Below are positions 7,678-16,136 of a DNA stretch of 64,000 nt, piece after piece (the stretch's first letter is position 1; each line of letters opens with the position of its first letter). A model generated the notes under the pieces. It was not told the DNA's origin and ran no database searches. It saw nothing but the letters and a program-made list of their open reading frames with translations. The DNA comes from Falsiruegeria mediterranea M17 (lineage in GTDB: Bacteria; Pseudomonadota; Alphaproteobacteria; Rhodobacterales; Rhodobacteraceae). Location: positions 248,001 through 312,000 of the forward strand of contig NZ_ONZG01000001.1 in assembly GCF_900302455.1 (NCBI RefSeq), read 5' to 3'. The position numbers and the translations under genes were made by a program.

Positions 7678-8295
7678 TCACACCCCATAGCGAGCTAGAA
7701 ACATGTCCACAGCATGCCCCGCCACATCGCGAATCTCGGCGTCGGTAAACTGGTTCTGGATGCCAAAAACCGCGCGGGTCCAAAGCTTTACCTTGCAGAG
7801 TTCGGAAAACTGCTCGGCCGCCATCGGAATGTTGTCGATCTTGAGTTCTCCGGCATCGACGGCCTTTTTAAGGTACTCGCTGATCCGTTCCCGCCCGTTT
7901 TCAGGACCTGCCGCATAAAATGCACGACCCAATTCGGGAAAGCGGTCACGCTCGGCCACACAAATGCGGAATACCTGCTGGGCAAACTCGGACGTCAGAA
8001 ATGTGATCACCTGCACCGCTGTCAGCATGAGGACATCGCGGACAGGCAGGCTCTCGTCGATCATGGACATGATCTTTTCCGACATCAGCGTGCATTCAGT
8101 CTGCGCGACCTCCATGAACAGCAGGCGTTTGTCAGGGAAATAACTGTACAGCGTCGCCTTGGACACGCCGGCCTCGCGCGCGATCTCGTCAACGCTGGCG
8201 CCTTCGAAGCCATCCGCCATGAAAACCTCGCGTGCGCCACGGAGCACCTGGTCGAATTTGCGGCCGGTGCGCAAGATTGTGGCGGCTTGGGTCAT
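7678..8295 (-). CDS. TetR/AcrR family transcriptional regulator
   Basis: A 205-residue one-domain repressor type: N-terminal helix-turn-helix with FMADGFEGASVDEIAREAG and VSKATLYSYFPDKRLLF (about residues 25-65), followed by a helical ligand/dimer domain. The ATG at 8295 is chosen because AGGAG lies at proper spacing; a GTG two codons earlier overlaps that site. It is divergent from mbfA, and the shared 131-bp region holds an Irr-type operator and a longer inverted repeat. It may control itself, mbfA, or be itself part of the iron regulon (inference). Confidence 0.92.
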   Translation of the reverse strand: MTQAATILRTGRKFDQVLRGAREVFMADGFEGASVDEIAREAGVSKATLYSYFPDKRLLFMEVAQTECTLMSEKIMSMIDESLPVRDVLMLTAVQVITFLTSEFAQQVFRICVAERDRFPELGRAFYAAGPENGRERISEYLKKAVDAGELKIDNIPMAAEQFSELCKVKLWTRAVFGIQNQFTDAEIRDVAGHAVDMFLARYGV

Positions 8296-8344
8296 GGGCA
8301 CTCCTGTGATCGTAGCTGCCCCTATTTATAAACCGTTCAGTTCA

Positions 8345-8361
8345 GTTTCAACGATTCTAAA
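8345..8361. promoter_or_regulatory. Degenerate second Irr-box (ICE-like)
   Basis: GTTTCAACGATTCTAAA matches the ICE pattern TTTAGAA-N3-TTCTAAA at 11 of 14 fixed positions, with a perfect right half. It lies nearer the TetR gene than the perfect site at 8399-8415. Confidence 0.4.
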
Positions 8362-8406
8362 TTACGAAGGGGGTTGAAACTCATTGCTTCACGCGTAATT
8401 TAGAAT
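8354..8406. repeat. 13-bp inverted repeat in the tetR-mbfA intergenic region
   Basis: ATTCTAAATTACG (8354-8366) and its exact reverse complement CGTAATTTAGAAT (8394-8406), separated by 27 bp. The arms overlap the two ICE-like sites and extend beyond them by TTACG, so the symmetry is larger than needed for two Irr boxes. Confidence 0.7.
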
Positions 8407-8415
8407 AATTCTAAA
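8399..8415. promoter_or_regulatory. Irr box / iron control element upstream of mbfA
   Basis: TTTAGAATAATTCTAAA is a perfect 17-bp palindrome that fits the rhizobial/alphaproteobacterial ICE consensus (TTTAGAA-N3-TTCTAAA) bound by the haem-responsive Fur-family regulator Irr. It ends 11 bp before the mbfA ATG, the position of a repressor. Known mbfA genes are Irr-repressed under low iron, so the site and the gene agree. Confidence 0.8.
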
Positions 8416-8426
8416 CCAGGTGACCC

Positions 8427-9401
8427 ATGCGCTTTTTTCCTCATCGTAAACGGTTCGGCGATCTGACCGAGCAAGAGATCATCGCCTTGGCGATTTCTTC
8501 GGAAGAGGATGATGCCCGCATCTATCGCGGGTATGCAGAAACCCTGCGCGCCGATTTTCCGACCACCGCCAAGATGTTCGACGGAATGGCCCGGGAAGAG
8601 GACGACCACCGCGCGGCCCTTATTGCACTGCACGAGCAGCGGTTCGGTTCGGTGATTCCGTTGATCAGGCGCGAACACGTTGCCGGTGCCTACGCCCGAC
8701 GGCCGGTCTGGCTGATCGAAAACATGAGCGTTGACAAGATCCGTGCAGAGGCGGCGGCGATGGAGTCCGCCGCAGAACAGTTTTACCTGACCGCAGCAGC
8801 GCGCACGCAAGACAGTGCCACGCGCAAGTTGCTTGGTGATTTGGCGGCCGCTGAAGCACAACACCAGACAACAGCCAGCGATCTGGAAGATACTCTGCTG
8901 GATGATGACAGTCGCGCCAGCGAAGAGGGACAGGCCAAGCGACAATTCATCCTGACATGGGTTCAACCCGGTCTGGCCGGCTTGATGGATGGCTCGGTGT
9001 CGACGCTGGCACCGATCTTTGCGACCGCATTTGCCACGCAAGACACCTGGACGACATTTCTGGTGGGCGTGGCGGCCTCGGTTGGGGCCGGGATCTCGAT
9101 GGGGTTCACCGAAGCGGCCTCGGACGATGGAGAACTGTCAGGGCGCGGTTCTCCGGTCAAGCGGGGGGTTGCCTCCGGTGTGATGACAACGGTTGGCGGT
9201 CTGGGGCACGCCCTGCCCTATCTGATCCCCGAGTTCTGGACCGCGACGACGCTGGCGATCCTGATCGTCTTTGTCGAGCTGTGGGCCATCGCGTGGATTC
9301 AGAACAGATACATGGAAACCCCGTTTTTTCGCGCCGCCTTCCAAGTGGTGCTCGGTGGGGCTCTTGTGCTTGGCGCCGGTATCCTGATTGGCAGCGGCTA
9401 G
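8427..9401 (+). CDS. mbfA: Membrane-bound ferritin-like iron exporter MbfA
   Basis: A 324-residue protein with an N-terminal ferritin-like (rubrerythrin/erythrin) domain and a C-terminal VIT1-like membrane domain. The cytosolic part carries di-iron ligand motifs: EEDDARIY near residue 26, EEDDH (57-61), and a second pair around ESAAEQFY and AAEAQH. From about residue 170 there are several hydrophobic segments (WVQPGLAGLMDGSVSTLAPI, then two C-terminal ones). MbfA exports iron and protects against iron and peroxide stress in Agrobacterium and Bradyrhizobium. Length equals that family. An exact Irr box lies immediately upstream. A three-copy intergenic repeat begins at its stop codon. Confidence 0.93.
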   Translation: MRFFPHRKRFGDLTEQEIIALAISSEEDDARIYRGYAETLRADFPTTAKMFDGMAREEDDHRAALIALHEQRFGSVIPLIRREHVAGAYARRPVWLIENMSVDKIRAEAAAMESAAEQFYLTAAARTQDSATRKLLGDLAAAEAQHQTTASDLEDTLLDDDSRASEEGQAKRQFILTWVQPGLAGLMDGSVSTLAPIFATAFATQDTWTTFLVGVAASVGAGISMGFTEAASDDGELSGRGSPVKRGVASGVMTTVGGLGHALPYLIPEFWTATTLAILIVFVELWAIAWIQNRYMETPFFRAAFQVVLGGALVLGAGILIGSG

Positions 9402-9490
9402 CGTTCTGCGGTGTAGCGCCTCGCCGCAGGCGAGGCGCCCGGCCCAACGGGAGGAGGTGCCCCGCAAAGGGCACCGACGACGGACGGGAG
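9400..9490 (+). repeat. Intergenic structured repeat, copy 1
   Basis: First of three related elements in the window (others at 16040-16089 and 52753-52843). It opens with AGCGTTCTGCG, overlapping the mbfA stop, has a GC hairpin GCGCCTCGCC-GCA-GGCGAGGCGC, then a 50-nt core (9441-9490) beginning GGCCCAACGGGAGGAG and ending CGACGGACGGGAG. Within the core GGTGCCC (9456-9462) pairs with GGGCACC (9469-9475) around C-GCAA-A. It follows a plus-strand gene in the sense orientation. Confidence 0.85.
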
Positions 9491-9545
9491 CACCCCTGCC
9501 CCGACGCAACATTGCAATTTCCGCAGAACCCGCTAGCACTTGCGC

Positions 9546-10475
9546 ATGGGCGAAATTTTCCTGCGCACCCTTCCCTTCTTCGTGATCATCGGCCTGGGCT
9601 ACTGGGCCGGGCGCTCACGGTTTTTCACCGAAGAGGCGACCGCATACCTCACCAAGTTCGTTTTCTTCTTTGCCCTCTCGGCAATGCTGTTCCGCTTTGC
9701 CGCCAACCTGCCCTTCTCAGACATCTTTGACGCACAATTGATCTCAGGCTACCTGGTCGGCACGCTTGGCGTCTACGCCATTGCAACCTTTGTGGCCTAC
9801 TTGCGCGGGCTCGACATCCCCACAGCCGCGGTCGAGGCGCAATGCGCCGCCATCGGCAACGTGGGTTTCCTGGGCTTGCCGATGCTTGCCGTCTTGTTTG
9901 GGGAGGCCGCGATAGGCCCCGTGATGCTGGTTCTCTCGGTCGATCTGGTGGTGTTTTCCTCGCTGATCGTCATCCTGATCAACGGTGGCCGCGACGGAAA
10001 GCTTACGCTCACGACCTTTCGTCTGATTGGCGCCGGGCTTTTGCGCAACCCCATGATCGTCTCGATCACAGCGGGTCTGCTCTGGTCCGCGTTCCGTGTG
10101 CCGACCCCCCCACCACTCAACGACTTTCTCGTCATTCTCGGCGGGGCCGCCACACCCGGTGCGCTCTTTGCCATCGGCGCATCGCTGGCCAGCAAATCCG
10201 CCGAACGCATTCACATCGCCGGATGGCTCAGCCTGTGCAAGCTGGCTATCCACCCGGTGCTGGTGGCCCTGTCGCTCTTCTTCCTGTTCCCAACGACGCA
10301 GTTTTCAATGTCTGTGGCCATCGCCGCCGCCGCGCTGCCGGTGGCAGGCAACGTCTACATGCTCGCCGCGCACTATGGTGTCGCCCCACATCGCGCCTCG
10401 GCTGCCATACTGGTGTCCACGTCGCTCAGCATCCTCTCGGTGCCGCTCTTTATTGCCTGGTTGGGCACACCATAA
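9546..10475 (+). CDS. AEC family (auxin efflux carrier-like) transporter
   Basis: A 309-residue inner membrane protein with about ten hydrophobic segments in the two five-helix halves typical of the AEC/Mem_trans family. Examples are LPFFVIIGLGYWAG, YLTKFVFFFALSAMLF, NVGFLGLPMLAVLF and the C-terminal pair around AIAAAALPVAGNVYMLA and ILSVPLFIAWL. Bacterial members export or import small organic anions such as malonate, malate or amino acid derivatives; the substrate is not predictable here. ATG 9546 is preferred over the TTG at 9540, though no clear ribosome site is seen. It lies between repeat copy 1 and fghA. Confidence 0.88.
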   Translation: MGEIFLRTLPFFVIIGLGYWAGRSRFFTEEATAYLTKFVFFFALSAMLFRFAANLPFSDIFDAQLISGYLVGTLGVYAIATFVAYLRGLDIPTAAVEAQCAAIGNVGFLGLPMLAVLFGEAAIGPVMLVLSVDLVVFSSLIVILINGGRDGKLTLTTFRLIGAGLLRNPMIVSITAGLLWSAFRVPTPPPLNDFLVILGGAATPGALFAIGASLASKSAERIHIAGWLSLCKLAIHPVLVALSLFFLFPTTQFSMSVAIAAAALPVAGNVYMLAAHYGVAPHRASAAILVSTSLSILSVPLFIAWLGTP

Positions 10476-10568
10476 GATAAGCTTGAACAAAATCCCGTAT
10501 CGCCCACTGGACGCAATCGTCCCCGCCCGTTAGCGATGGGACAATCGACAATGCAAAGGACCACAGCC

Positions 10569-11402
10569 ATGGAAACCCTTTCCGAAAACACCTGCTTTGG
10601 TGGCACCCAAGGCGTGTACCTTCACGCCTCGGACGCGTGCAAATGTGACATGACCTTTGGTCTGTTCCTGCCGGCCGAGGCCAAGGACGGTCCTGTGCCG
10701 GTGCTGTGGTATCTCTCTGGCCTGACCTGCACCCACGAAAACGCCATGACCAAAGCGGGCGCACAAGCCTGGGCCGCCGAGCATGGCATAGCACTGGTCT
10801 TCCCCGACACCTCGCCGCGCGGTGAAGGCGTGGCCGATCACGACGACTATGACCTGGGTCAGGGCGCGGGATTCTACGTCAACGCCACGCAAGAGCCCTG
10901 GGCGCCGCATTTCAACATGTGGGACTACATCGCTGAAGAGCTACCGGCGCTAATTATTGAGAACTTTCCCATCGACGCGGACCGCCAAGGGATCACCGGC
11001 CATTCCATGGGCGGCCATGGTGCACTGACATTGGCGATGAACCTGCCGGGCCGTTACCGCTCGGTTTCGGCCTTTGCGCCGATCTCGAACCCGACGGGCG
11101 CCGACTGGGGCCGCAAGCAGCTGTCTGCTTATTTGGGCGATGACGAGGCGTTGTGGGCCAAGCACGATGCTTCGCTGATGATGGCCGAGACGGGCTTTGA
11201 AGGGCCGATTCTGATCGACACCGGCACCAGCGACCAGTTCATCGACCTGCTGCGCCCCGAGGCGTTGTCGACCGCCATCGCAGCCCGCCGCCAACAGGCC
11301 ACTGTACGCCTACAGCCTGGATACGATCACAGCTATTTCTTTGTCTCGACCTTCATGGAGGACCACGTGATCTTCCATGCCGAAGCACTTTACGGGGCCT
11401 GA
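10569..11402 (+). CDS. fghA: S-formylglutathione hydrolase
   Basis: A 277-residue esterase-D-type serine hydrolase that releases formate and glutathione from S-formylglutathione, following FrmA. The nucleophile is Ser146 in GHSMGGHGAL, with Asp222 (TGTSDQF) and His254 (GYDHSYFF) completing the triad; YLSGLTCTHENAM forms the oxyanion region and carries the conserved Cys. The ATG at 10569 is chosen because AAGGA precedes it and it gives the family's usual length; upstream in-frame ATGs lack a ribosome site. It is followed after 3 bp by sthA, so the two are co-transcribed. Confidence 0.95.
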   Translation: METLSENTCFGGTQGVYLHASDACKCDMTFGLFLPAEAKDGPVPVLWYLSGLTCTHENAMTKAGAQAWAAEHGIALVFPDTSPRGEGVADHDDYDLGQGAGFYVNATQEPWAPHFNMWDYIAEELPALIIENFPIDADRQGITGHSMGGHGALTLAMNLPGRYRSVSAFAPISNPTGADWGRKQLSAYLGDDEALWAKHDASLMMAETGFEGPILIDTGTSDQFIDLLRPEALSTAIAARRQQATVRLQPGYDHSYFFVSTFMEDHVIFHAEALYGA

Positions 11403-11405
11403 TCC

Positions 11406-12857
11406 GTGGCTGAGTTCGACTATGATCTGATCATCATCGGGTCCGGCCCCTCAGGTCGGGCCGCCGCGATCCAGGCCGGCAAACTGAAACGCCGAGTGCT
11501 GGTGATTGACCGCAAAGACCGATTGGGAGGTGTTTCCGTCCACACGGGCACCATCCCATCCAAAACGTTGCGTGAGACCGTCCTGAACCTGTCTGGCTGG
11601 CGCGAGCGCAGCTTTTATGGCCGGTCATATCGGGTCAAGGATGAGATTCACGCCGAAGACCTGAAGGCGCGCCTGCACATGACCCTCGATCACGAGGTCG
11701 ACGTGCTGGAACATCAGTTCAACCGCAACCATGTCGACACGCTGAACGGGCGGGCCAAGTTTGTTGGTCCGAACGAGGTTGAAGTTGCCACCGAAGCGGG
11801 TGAAACCACACGCCTGACCGCAGCCAAGTTTCTGATCGCGACAGGCACCAAAACGTATCGCCCGGACTATGTGCCCTTCAACGGCAAGACTGTGGTTGAT
11901 GGCGATCATTTCCTTGAGATGGAAGAAATCCCGCGCTCGTTGGTGGTGATTGGTGCCGGCGTGATCGGGGTGGAATATGCCACCATGTTTTCGGCGCTTG
12001 ACGTGCGTGTGACCCTGATCGAACCGCGCGACAGTTTCCTGGACTTCATCGATCGGACATTGATCCACGAGTTCACGCATCAGATCCGAGAAAACGGTGT
12101 CGATCTGCGCCTTGGATCGCCCGTTGAAAAGATCGAAGACGCAGGAACCCATGTCGAGGTCAGCCTTGCAAACGGGCGTCACGTACGTGGTGAAATGCTG
12201 CTCTTTGCGGCCGGACGCATGGGTGCCACGGATTCGCTGAACCTCGATGCAATCGGGCTAGAAACGGATCATCGCGGCCGGATCGAGGTGAACCGCAAGA
12301 CCTATCAGACCGCTGTGCCGCATATTTATGCCACCGGTGATGTGATCGGGCACCCTTCACTGGCCTCGACCTCGCTGCAACAGGGGCGTGTGGCGGCCTG
12401 TCATGCGCTGGAAACGCCGACCCTGCCGGAGAGTCCTTGGTATCCCTATGGCATCTATTCGGTGCCCGAGATGTCCACCTGCGGCATGTCCGAGGAAGAG
12501 CTGAAAGAGCGTGGCATTCCCTATGAGGTTGGCGTGGGACGGTTCCGCGAAACCTCACGCGGGCACATCATGGGGCTGGAACACGGGATGCTGAAAATGC
12601 TCCTCAGCCTCAAGACACGGCGCGTTCTGGGGGTTCAGATCGTTGGCGAAGGCGCGACCGAGTTGATTCACATCGGGCAAGCGGTGATGAACCTGAAGGG
12701 GACGGTGGACTATTTTGTCCAGAACACCTTCAACTATCCGACTTTGGCAGAAGCCTATAAGGTGGCTGGGCTTGATGCCTTCAACCGGATGCCCATTCCG
12801 GAAGAGTTCAAGGTCAAGCGCGCGCCCAAAGCCAAAGACAAGAAAGCGGAGACGTGA
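11406..12857 (+). CDS. sthA: Soluble (Si-specific) NAD(P)+ transhydrogenase
   Basis: A 483-residue FAD protein of the pyridine nucleotide-disulfide oxidoreductase family. It has an N-terminal FAD fold ([19 protein letters not shown]), a central NAD(P) fold ([19 protein letters not shown]), FAD motif [16 protein letters not shown] and a dimerisation domain. The disulfide site C-x4-C is replaced by [17 protein letters not shown], which is diagnostic for SthA over dihydrolipoamide or glutathione reductases. It moves hydride between NADPH and NAD+. GTG start at 11406, 3 bp after fghA; formaldehyde oxidation yields NADH, so the pairing may help balance pyridine nucleotides (inference). Confidence 0.95.
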   Translation: MAEFDYDLIIIGSGPSGRAAAIQAGKLKRRVLVIDRKDRLGGVSVHTGTIPSKTLRETVLNLSGWRERSFYGRSYRVKDEIHAEDLKARLHMTLDHEVDVLEHQFNRNHVDTLNGRAKFVGPNEVEVATEAGETTRLTAAKFLIATGTKTYRPDYVPFNGKTVVDGDHFLEMEEIPRSLVVIGAGVIGVEYATMFSALDVRVTLIEPRDSFLDFIDRTLIHEFTHQIRENGVDLRLGSPVEKIEDAGTHVEVSLANGRHVRGEMLLFAAGRMGATDSLNLDAIGLETDHRGRIEVNRKTYQTAVPHIYATGDVIGHPSLASTSLQQGRVAACHALETPTLPESPWYPYGIYSVPEMSTCGMSEEELKERGIPYEVGVGRFRETSRGHIMGLEHGMLKMLLSLKTRRVLGVQIVGEGATELIHIGQAVMNLKGTVDYFVQNTFNYPTLAEAYKVAGLDAFNRMPIPEEFKVKRAPKAKDKKAET

Positions 12858-13306
12858 CCGCACTCTACATCGATGCCGATGCCTGCCCGGTCAAGGCGGA
12901 GGCCGAGAAAGTCGCGAACCGGCATCGGGTCAAGATGTACGTCGTCTCGAACGGCGGGTTGCGACCATCCCCCAACCCGCTGGTCGAGACGGTCATCGTG
13001 GCCGAGGGTTCGGATGTGGCTGACATGTGGATCGCAGATCGCTGTGTCCCTGGCGACGTTGTGGTGACCGGGGACATCCCTTTGGCCGCCAAGTGCATCG
13101 AGGCAGGCGCGCGGGTGCTGCGCCACAACGGCGAGGCCTTCACCCAGGCCAACATCGGTCAACAATTGGCGATGCGAGACCTGATGGCCGACCTGCGCGC
13201 CGCCAACCCGTTGGGAGCGGGCGGCAGCGGCAAAGGGTTCACCAAAGCAGACCGCTCGCGCTTTCTGGATGCCCTAGAACGCGAGTTGAGGGCAGCCCGC
13301 AGATAA
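12854..13306 (+). CDS. YaiI/YqxD family protein (UPF0178)
   Basis: A 150-residue PIN-like-fold protein of unknown function. It has the family start [40 protein letters not shown], and the strongly conserved [26 protein letters not shown] with acidic residues placed like a nuclease site, plus a C-terminal [21 protein letters not shown]. The GTG start at 12854 overlaps the sthA stop (GTGA), so it is coupled to sthA. No nuclease activity is established for the family. Confidence 0.92.
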   Translation: MTALYIDADACPVKAEAEKVANRHRVKMYVVSNGGLRPSPNPLVETVIVAEGSDVADMWIADRCVPGDVVVTGDIPLAAKCIEAGARVLRHNGEAFTQANIGQQLAMRDLMADLRAANPLGAGGSGKGFTKADRSRFLDALERELRAARR

Positions 13307-13366
13307 TCGGTGGCGCTCCCGCCCGTCAAGGCAGCATCACAGATGCTACCCTTCACGTTGGGCCGG

Positions 13367-13385
13367 GCACCGCCGTTGGCGGTGC
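13367..13385 (+). terminator. Hairpin downstream of the YaiI gene
   Basis: GCACCGCC (13367-13374), GTT loop, GGCGGTGC (13378-13385), a perfect 8-bp stem followed after a few bases by CACCTTTT. It lies in the 195-bp gap before the HAD gene. It may end the fghA-sthA-yaiI transcript; the T-run is short and displaced. Confidence 0.45.
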
Positions 13386-13501
13386 GGTCGCACCTTTTCG
13401 ATATCTTGGGTTGAACATCGGCACCCGTCTTGGTTCAGTCCTCGCCAAGAATTACATTTCCATGCCCGCCATTTGCGGATGATTGAGCAGGACCCGAATA
13501 C

Positions 13502-14122
13502 GTGGCTATAAACGCAGTGATTTTCGACATCGGCAACGTGCTGATCGAATGGCAACCCGAGCGCTATTATGATCGGATCATTGGCGAAGATCGCCGCCGC
13601 GCCATGTTTGCGCAGGTTGATCTGCACGGGATGAACGACCTTGTGGATCAGGGGCACCATTTCACCGATACCATCTATGACTGGGCCGAAAAATACCCCG
13701 AATGGCGTGATGAAATTCGCATGTGGCACGACAAGTGGATCGAGCTTGCGACACCTGAGATTCCCCAATCGGTCCGGTTGCTGCGTGCCTTGCGCAAACA
13801 CGCAGTCCCGGTTTTTGCCCTGACCAACTTTGGCGTGCAGAACTTTGACTATGCGACCACCGTCTACCCTTTCCTGAACGAGTTCGACCGGCTCTATGTG
13901 TCGGGCCGGATGCGGATGGTGAAACCTCATGCGCCGATCTATCAGGCGGTCGAGGAGGACTGCGGCTTGGCACCCAATACGCTCTTGTTTGCGGACGACC
14001 GGATCGACAATATCGAGGCAGCACAGGCCCGCGGCTGGCAAACCCACCTGTTTGATGGTCCCCAAGGGTGGGCTGCGCGGTTGGTGGCCGAGGGGCTGTT
14101 GGAAGAAAGCGAGGCGGCATGA
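13502..14122 (+). CDS. HAD-IA family hydrolase
   Basis: A 206-residue haloacid dehalogenase superfamily phosphatase. Motif I is IFDIGNVLIEW, where the second Asp of the usual D-x-D is Gly-Asn, as in the dehalogenase/epoxide-hydrolase-like and YihX-like branch; motif II ALTNFG; motif III lysine in RMVKPHAPIY; motif IV FADDRIDNIEAA. The substrate is probably a small phosphorylated metabolite but cannot be named. GTG start at 13502. Its stop overlaps the ornithine cyclodeaminase-family start by 4 bp. Confidence 0.9.
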   Translation: MAINAVIFDIGNVLIEWQPERYYDRIIGEDRRRAMFAQVDLHGMNDLVDQGHHFTDTIYDWAEKYPEWRDEIRMWHDKWIELATPEIPQSVRLLRALRKHAVPVFALTNFGVQNFDYATTVYPFLNEFDRLYVSGRMRMVKPHAPIYQAVEEDCGLAPNTLLFADDRIDNIEAAQARGWQTHLFDGPQGWAARLVAEGLLEESEAA

Positions 14123-15033
14123 GCACCATCACCTATATCCCTTTTGCGGAAGGCGAGGCCAATCTGGATTGGATCGAACTGACCACGGCACTGGTAGAAG
14201 GGCACTGCCTGCCCAAGGCCGAGATTGACGACACCTTTCTGTACCGCGATCCCGATACGTTGCTGTCTCGGGCCGCTTGGATCGACGGGTTAGGAATGGC
14301 TGTGAAAACGGCCACCGTGTTTCCGCGTAATCCCCAAGCAGGTGAGCCGATGATCAACGGGGCTGTAACCCTGTTCGATGACCGCAATGGTACGCTTTCC
14401 GCGCTGATCGATTTTCACCTGGTGACCAAGTGGAAAACTGCCGGAGACAGCCTGCTGGGCGCGCTCCGACTGGCCAACCCCGACAGTCGCGAGATTCTGG
14501 TGGTCGGTGCGGGAACTGTGGGGCAATCCCTGTGCGAAGCATTTGGCCAGGGCTTTCCCGACGCCAAGATCCGTCTGTGGAACCGGACCCGCGCCAAGGC
14601 CGAAGAGCTGGCCAAGCAGATAGACGGCGTCGATGTGGCCGATGATCTGGCAGACGCCGTCAACCGCGCCGACATCATCGTCAGCGCGACCATGTCAACC
14701 GAGCCAGTGATCAAGGGAGAGTGGCTGCGCCCCGGCCAGCACTTGAACCTGATCGGCGCCTATCGTCCCGACATGCGCGAGGCCGATGACGAAGCCCTGC
14801 GCCGGGCGCGGATATTTGTCGACAGCTTTGACACCACGGTGGATCATATCGGCGAGATCAAGATCCCGCTGGCCGAAGGGACGATCACCCGCGACGATCT
14901 GATCGCGGATTATTATGATCTTAAGGCTTTCTCGAGCAACAATGATGAGATTACTCTGTTCAAGAACGGCGGCGGCGCTCATATGGATCTGATGACAAGC
15001 CGCTACATCCTGGAGAAATGGCCCACGCCGTGA
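14119..15033 (+). CDS. Ornithine cyclodeaminase / mu-crystallin family protein
   Basis: A 304-residue NAD(P)-dependent protein of the OCD/mu-crystallin family. It shows the family's split N-terminal domain (MAVKTATVFPRNP, GAVTLFDDRNGTLSALID, TKWKTAGDSLLGALRLA) and a Rossmann domain with ILVVGAGTVGQSLCEAF, then IVSATMSTEPVI, GQHLNLIGAYRPDMRE and the C-terminal D-L-K-A-F-S-S. Members include ornithine cyclodeaminase, alanine dehydrogenases and ketimine reductases; which reaction applies here is not clear. ATG 14119 overlaps the HAD stop and the gene overlaps the next by 16 bp. Confidence 0.9.
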   Translation: MSTITYIPFAEGEANLDWIELTTALVEGHCLPKAEIDDTFLYRDPDTLLSRAAWIDGLGMAVKTATVFPRNPQAGEPMINGAVTLFDDRNGTLSALIDFHLVTKWKTAGDSLLGALRLANPDSREILVVGAGTVGQSLCEAFGQGFPDAKIRLWNRTRAKAEELAKQIDGVDVADDLADAVNRADIIVSATMSTEPVIKGEWLRPGQHLNLIGAYRPDMREADDEALRRARIFVDSFDTTVDHIGEIKIPLAEGTITRDDLIADYYDLKAFSSNNDEITLFKNGGGAHMDLMTSRYILEKWPTP

Positions 15034-15959
15034 TTGTATTTCTGATTGTCCTTGCTGCTCTGATCATTGTCGTGCCCTTTGCGATCGAGGCGCGGCGCAA
15101 GGTTATGGATGCCCAAGACAGGCAAAACGCACCGGGCACGTTCGTCGAACTGTCTCAGGGCATCACCCATTATCAGTGGCATGGTCCTGTGCGCGGCCCC
15201 ATTGCTGTTTGCGTCCATGGGCTGACGACACCCTCATTTGTCTGGCAGGGGCTAGCGACAGGGCTGTCTGCCATGGGATATCGGGTCCTGACCTATGACC
15301 TTTACGGCAGGAGCTATTCGGATCGCCCAGCCGGCGCTCAAACAGACGCATTTTTCGTTCAGCAACTCGAAGAGCTTTTGAACGACCAAGAGGTAACCGA
15401 GGATTTCACCCTGATTGGCTATTCCATGGGGGGCGCGATTTCGACCTGCTTTGCGGCCAAACACCCTGACTTGGTCAGGCTTTTGGTTTTGTTGGCTCCT
15501 GCGGGGATGTCTATGACCACGGGACGCCTGGCGCAGATCATTCGTCGCACGCCCTTGGTAGGGGATTGGCTGATGATGGCGTTCTTCCCGGCACGGCATC
15601 AAAAGGAAGTCGAGGCCGAGCGCGACCTGCCAACTTCAGTACTGGATATCACCGACCTGCAGTTGCGCGAGTTGGAATATCAAGGCTTCACATCTGCTGT
15701 CTTGTCCAGCCTCAGGGGCATTCTTGGACGAGAACTCAAAGACGAACACCAAGCCATCCACCGAGCGGGTGTGCCTGTGTTGGCGGTTTGGGGGCGCAAT
15801 GATGCAGTGATCCCCCTGTCGGCTATGGGCAAACTGACCGAATGGAGTCGCTCGACCCGCCAAGAGGTGATTGCGGATGCGGGCCACGGCTTGACCTATA
15901 CTCACACGGATGAGGTTCTGGAGATTCTTGGCGAGCGCTTGAACGAAGGGCTGAATTGA
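15018..15959 (+). CDS. Alpha/beta hydrolase, membrane-anchored
   Basis: A 313-residue alpha/beta hydrolase with an N-terminal hydrophobic segment (about residues 4-22, AVIVFLIVLAALIIVVPFAI), suggesting a membrane-tethered enzyme facing the periplasm. It has an oxyanion motif VCVHGLTTPS, the nucleophile elbow GYSMGGAIS, an acid residue in VWGRNDAVIP and the catalytic His in AGHGLTYTH. Substrate unknown. TGGAGAA precedes the ATG at 15018, which lies inside the end of the cyclodeaminase gene, completing a three-gene coupled operon. Confidence 0.9.
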   Translation: MAHAVIVFLIVLAALIIVVPFAIEARRKVMDAQDRQNAPGTFVELSQGITHYQWHGPVRGPIAVCVHGLTTPSFVWQGLATGLSAMGYRVLTYDLYGRSYSDRPAGAQTDAFFVQQLEELLNDQEVTEDFTLIGYSMGGAISTCFAAKHPDLVRLLVLLAPAGMSMTTGRLAQIIRRTPLVGDWLMMAFFPARHQKEVEAERDLPTSVLDITDLQLRELEYQGFTSAVLSSLRGILGRELKDEHQAIHRAGVPVLAVWGRNDAVIPLSAMGKLTEWSRSTRQEVIADAGHGLTYTHTDEVLEILGERLNEGLN

Positions 15960-16039
15960 GCGGGTTGTCTGCCTGTCTTGATCACTTTCCTACTGTCTCA
16001 AATTTCCTGCGCGACCTATCGGCCTTGCGTCCTGAGCCT

Positions 16040-16089
16040 GGCCCAACGGGAGGAGATGTCCCGCAAGGGGCATTTACGACGGGCGGGAG
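16040..16089 (+). repeat. Intergenic structured repeat, copy 2 (core only)
   Basis: The 50-nt core from GGCCCAACGGGAGGAG to GACGGGCGGGAG, in the same orientation as copies 1 and 3. The hairpin is GATGTCCC (16055-16062), GCAA, GGGGCATT (16067-16074), pairing with two G-U wobbles. The left GC-rich arm is degenerate (CCTTGCGTCCTGAGCCTGG). It lies between convergent genes, downstream of the plus-strand hydrolase. Confidence 0.8.
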
Positions 16090-16136
16090 CGGCCCCGATG
16101 TCTGGAAGCCCTCAACCTTTGCATTGTAGCTGGCCT

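Noticed and set aside
9400-9490. The three-copy repeat as part of a CRISPR array or as a cuckoo-type CcsR small RNA
   Set aside because: Copies are 6-37 kb apart with no spacers, so not CRISPR. The minus strand has CCTCCTCCC, but there is no promoter toward it and no DUF1127 gene next to any copy, so the small-RNA identity is not claimed.
13307-13501. A tRNA or small RNA gene in the largest intergenic gap
   Set aside because: No cloverleaf or T-loop motif is visible; only an 8-bp hairpin, better read as a terminator.
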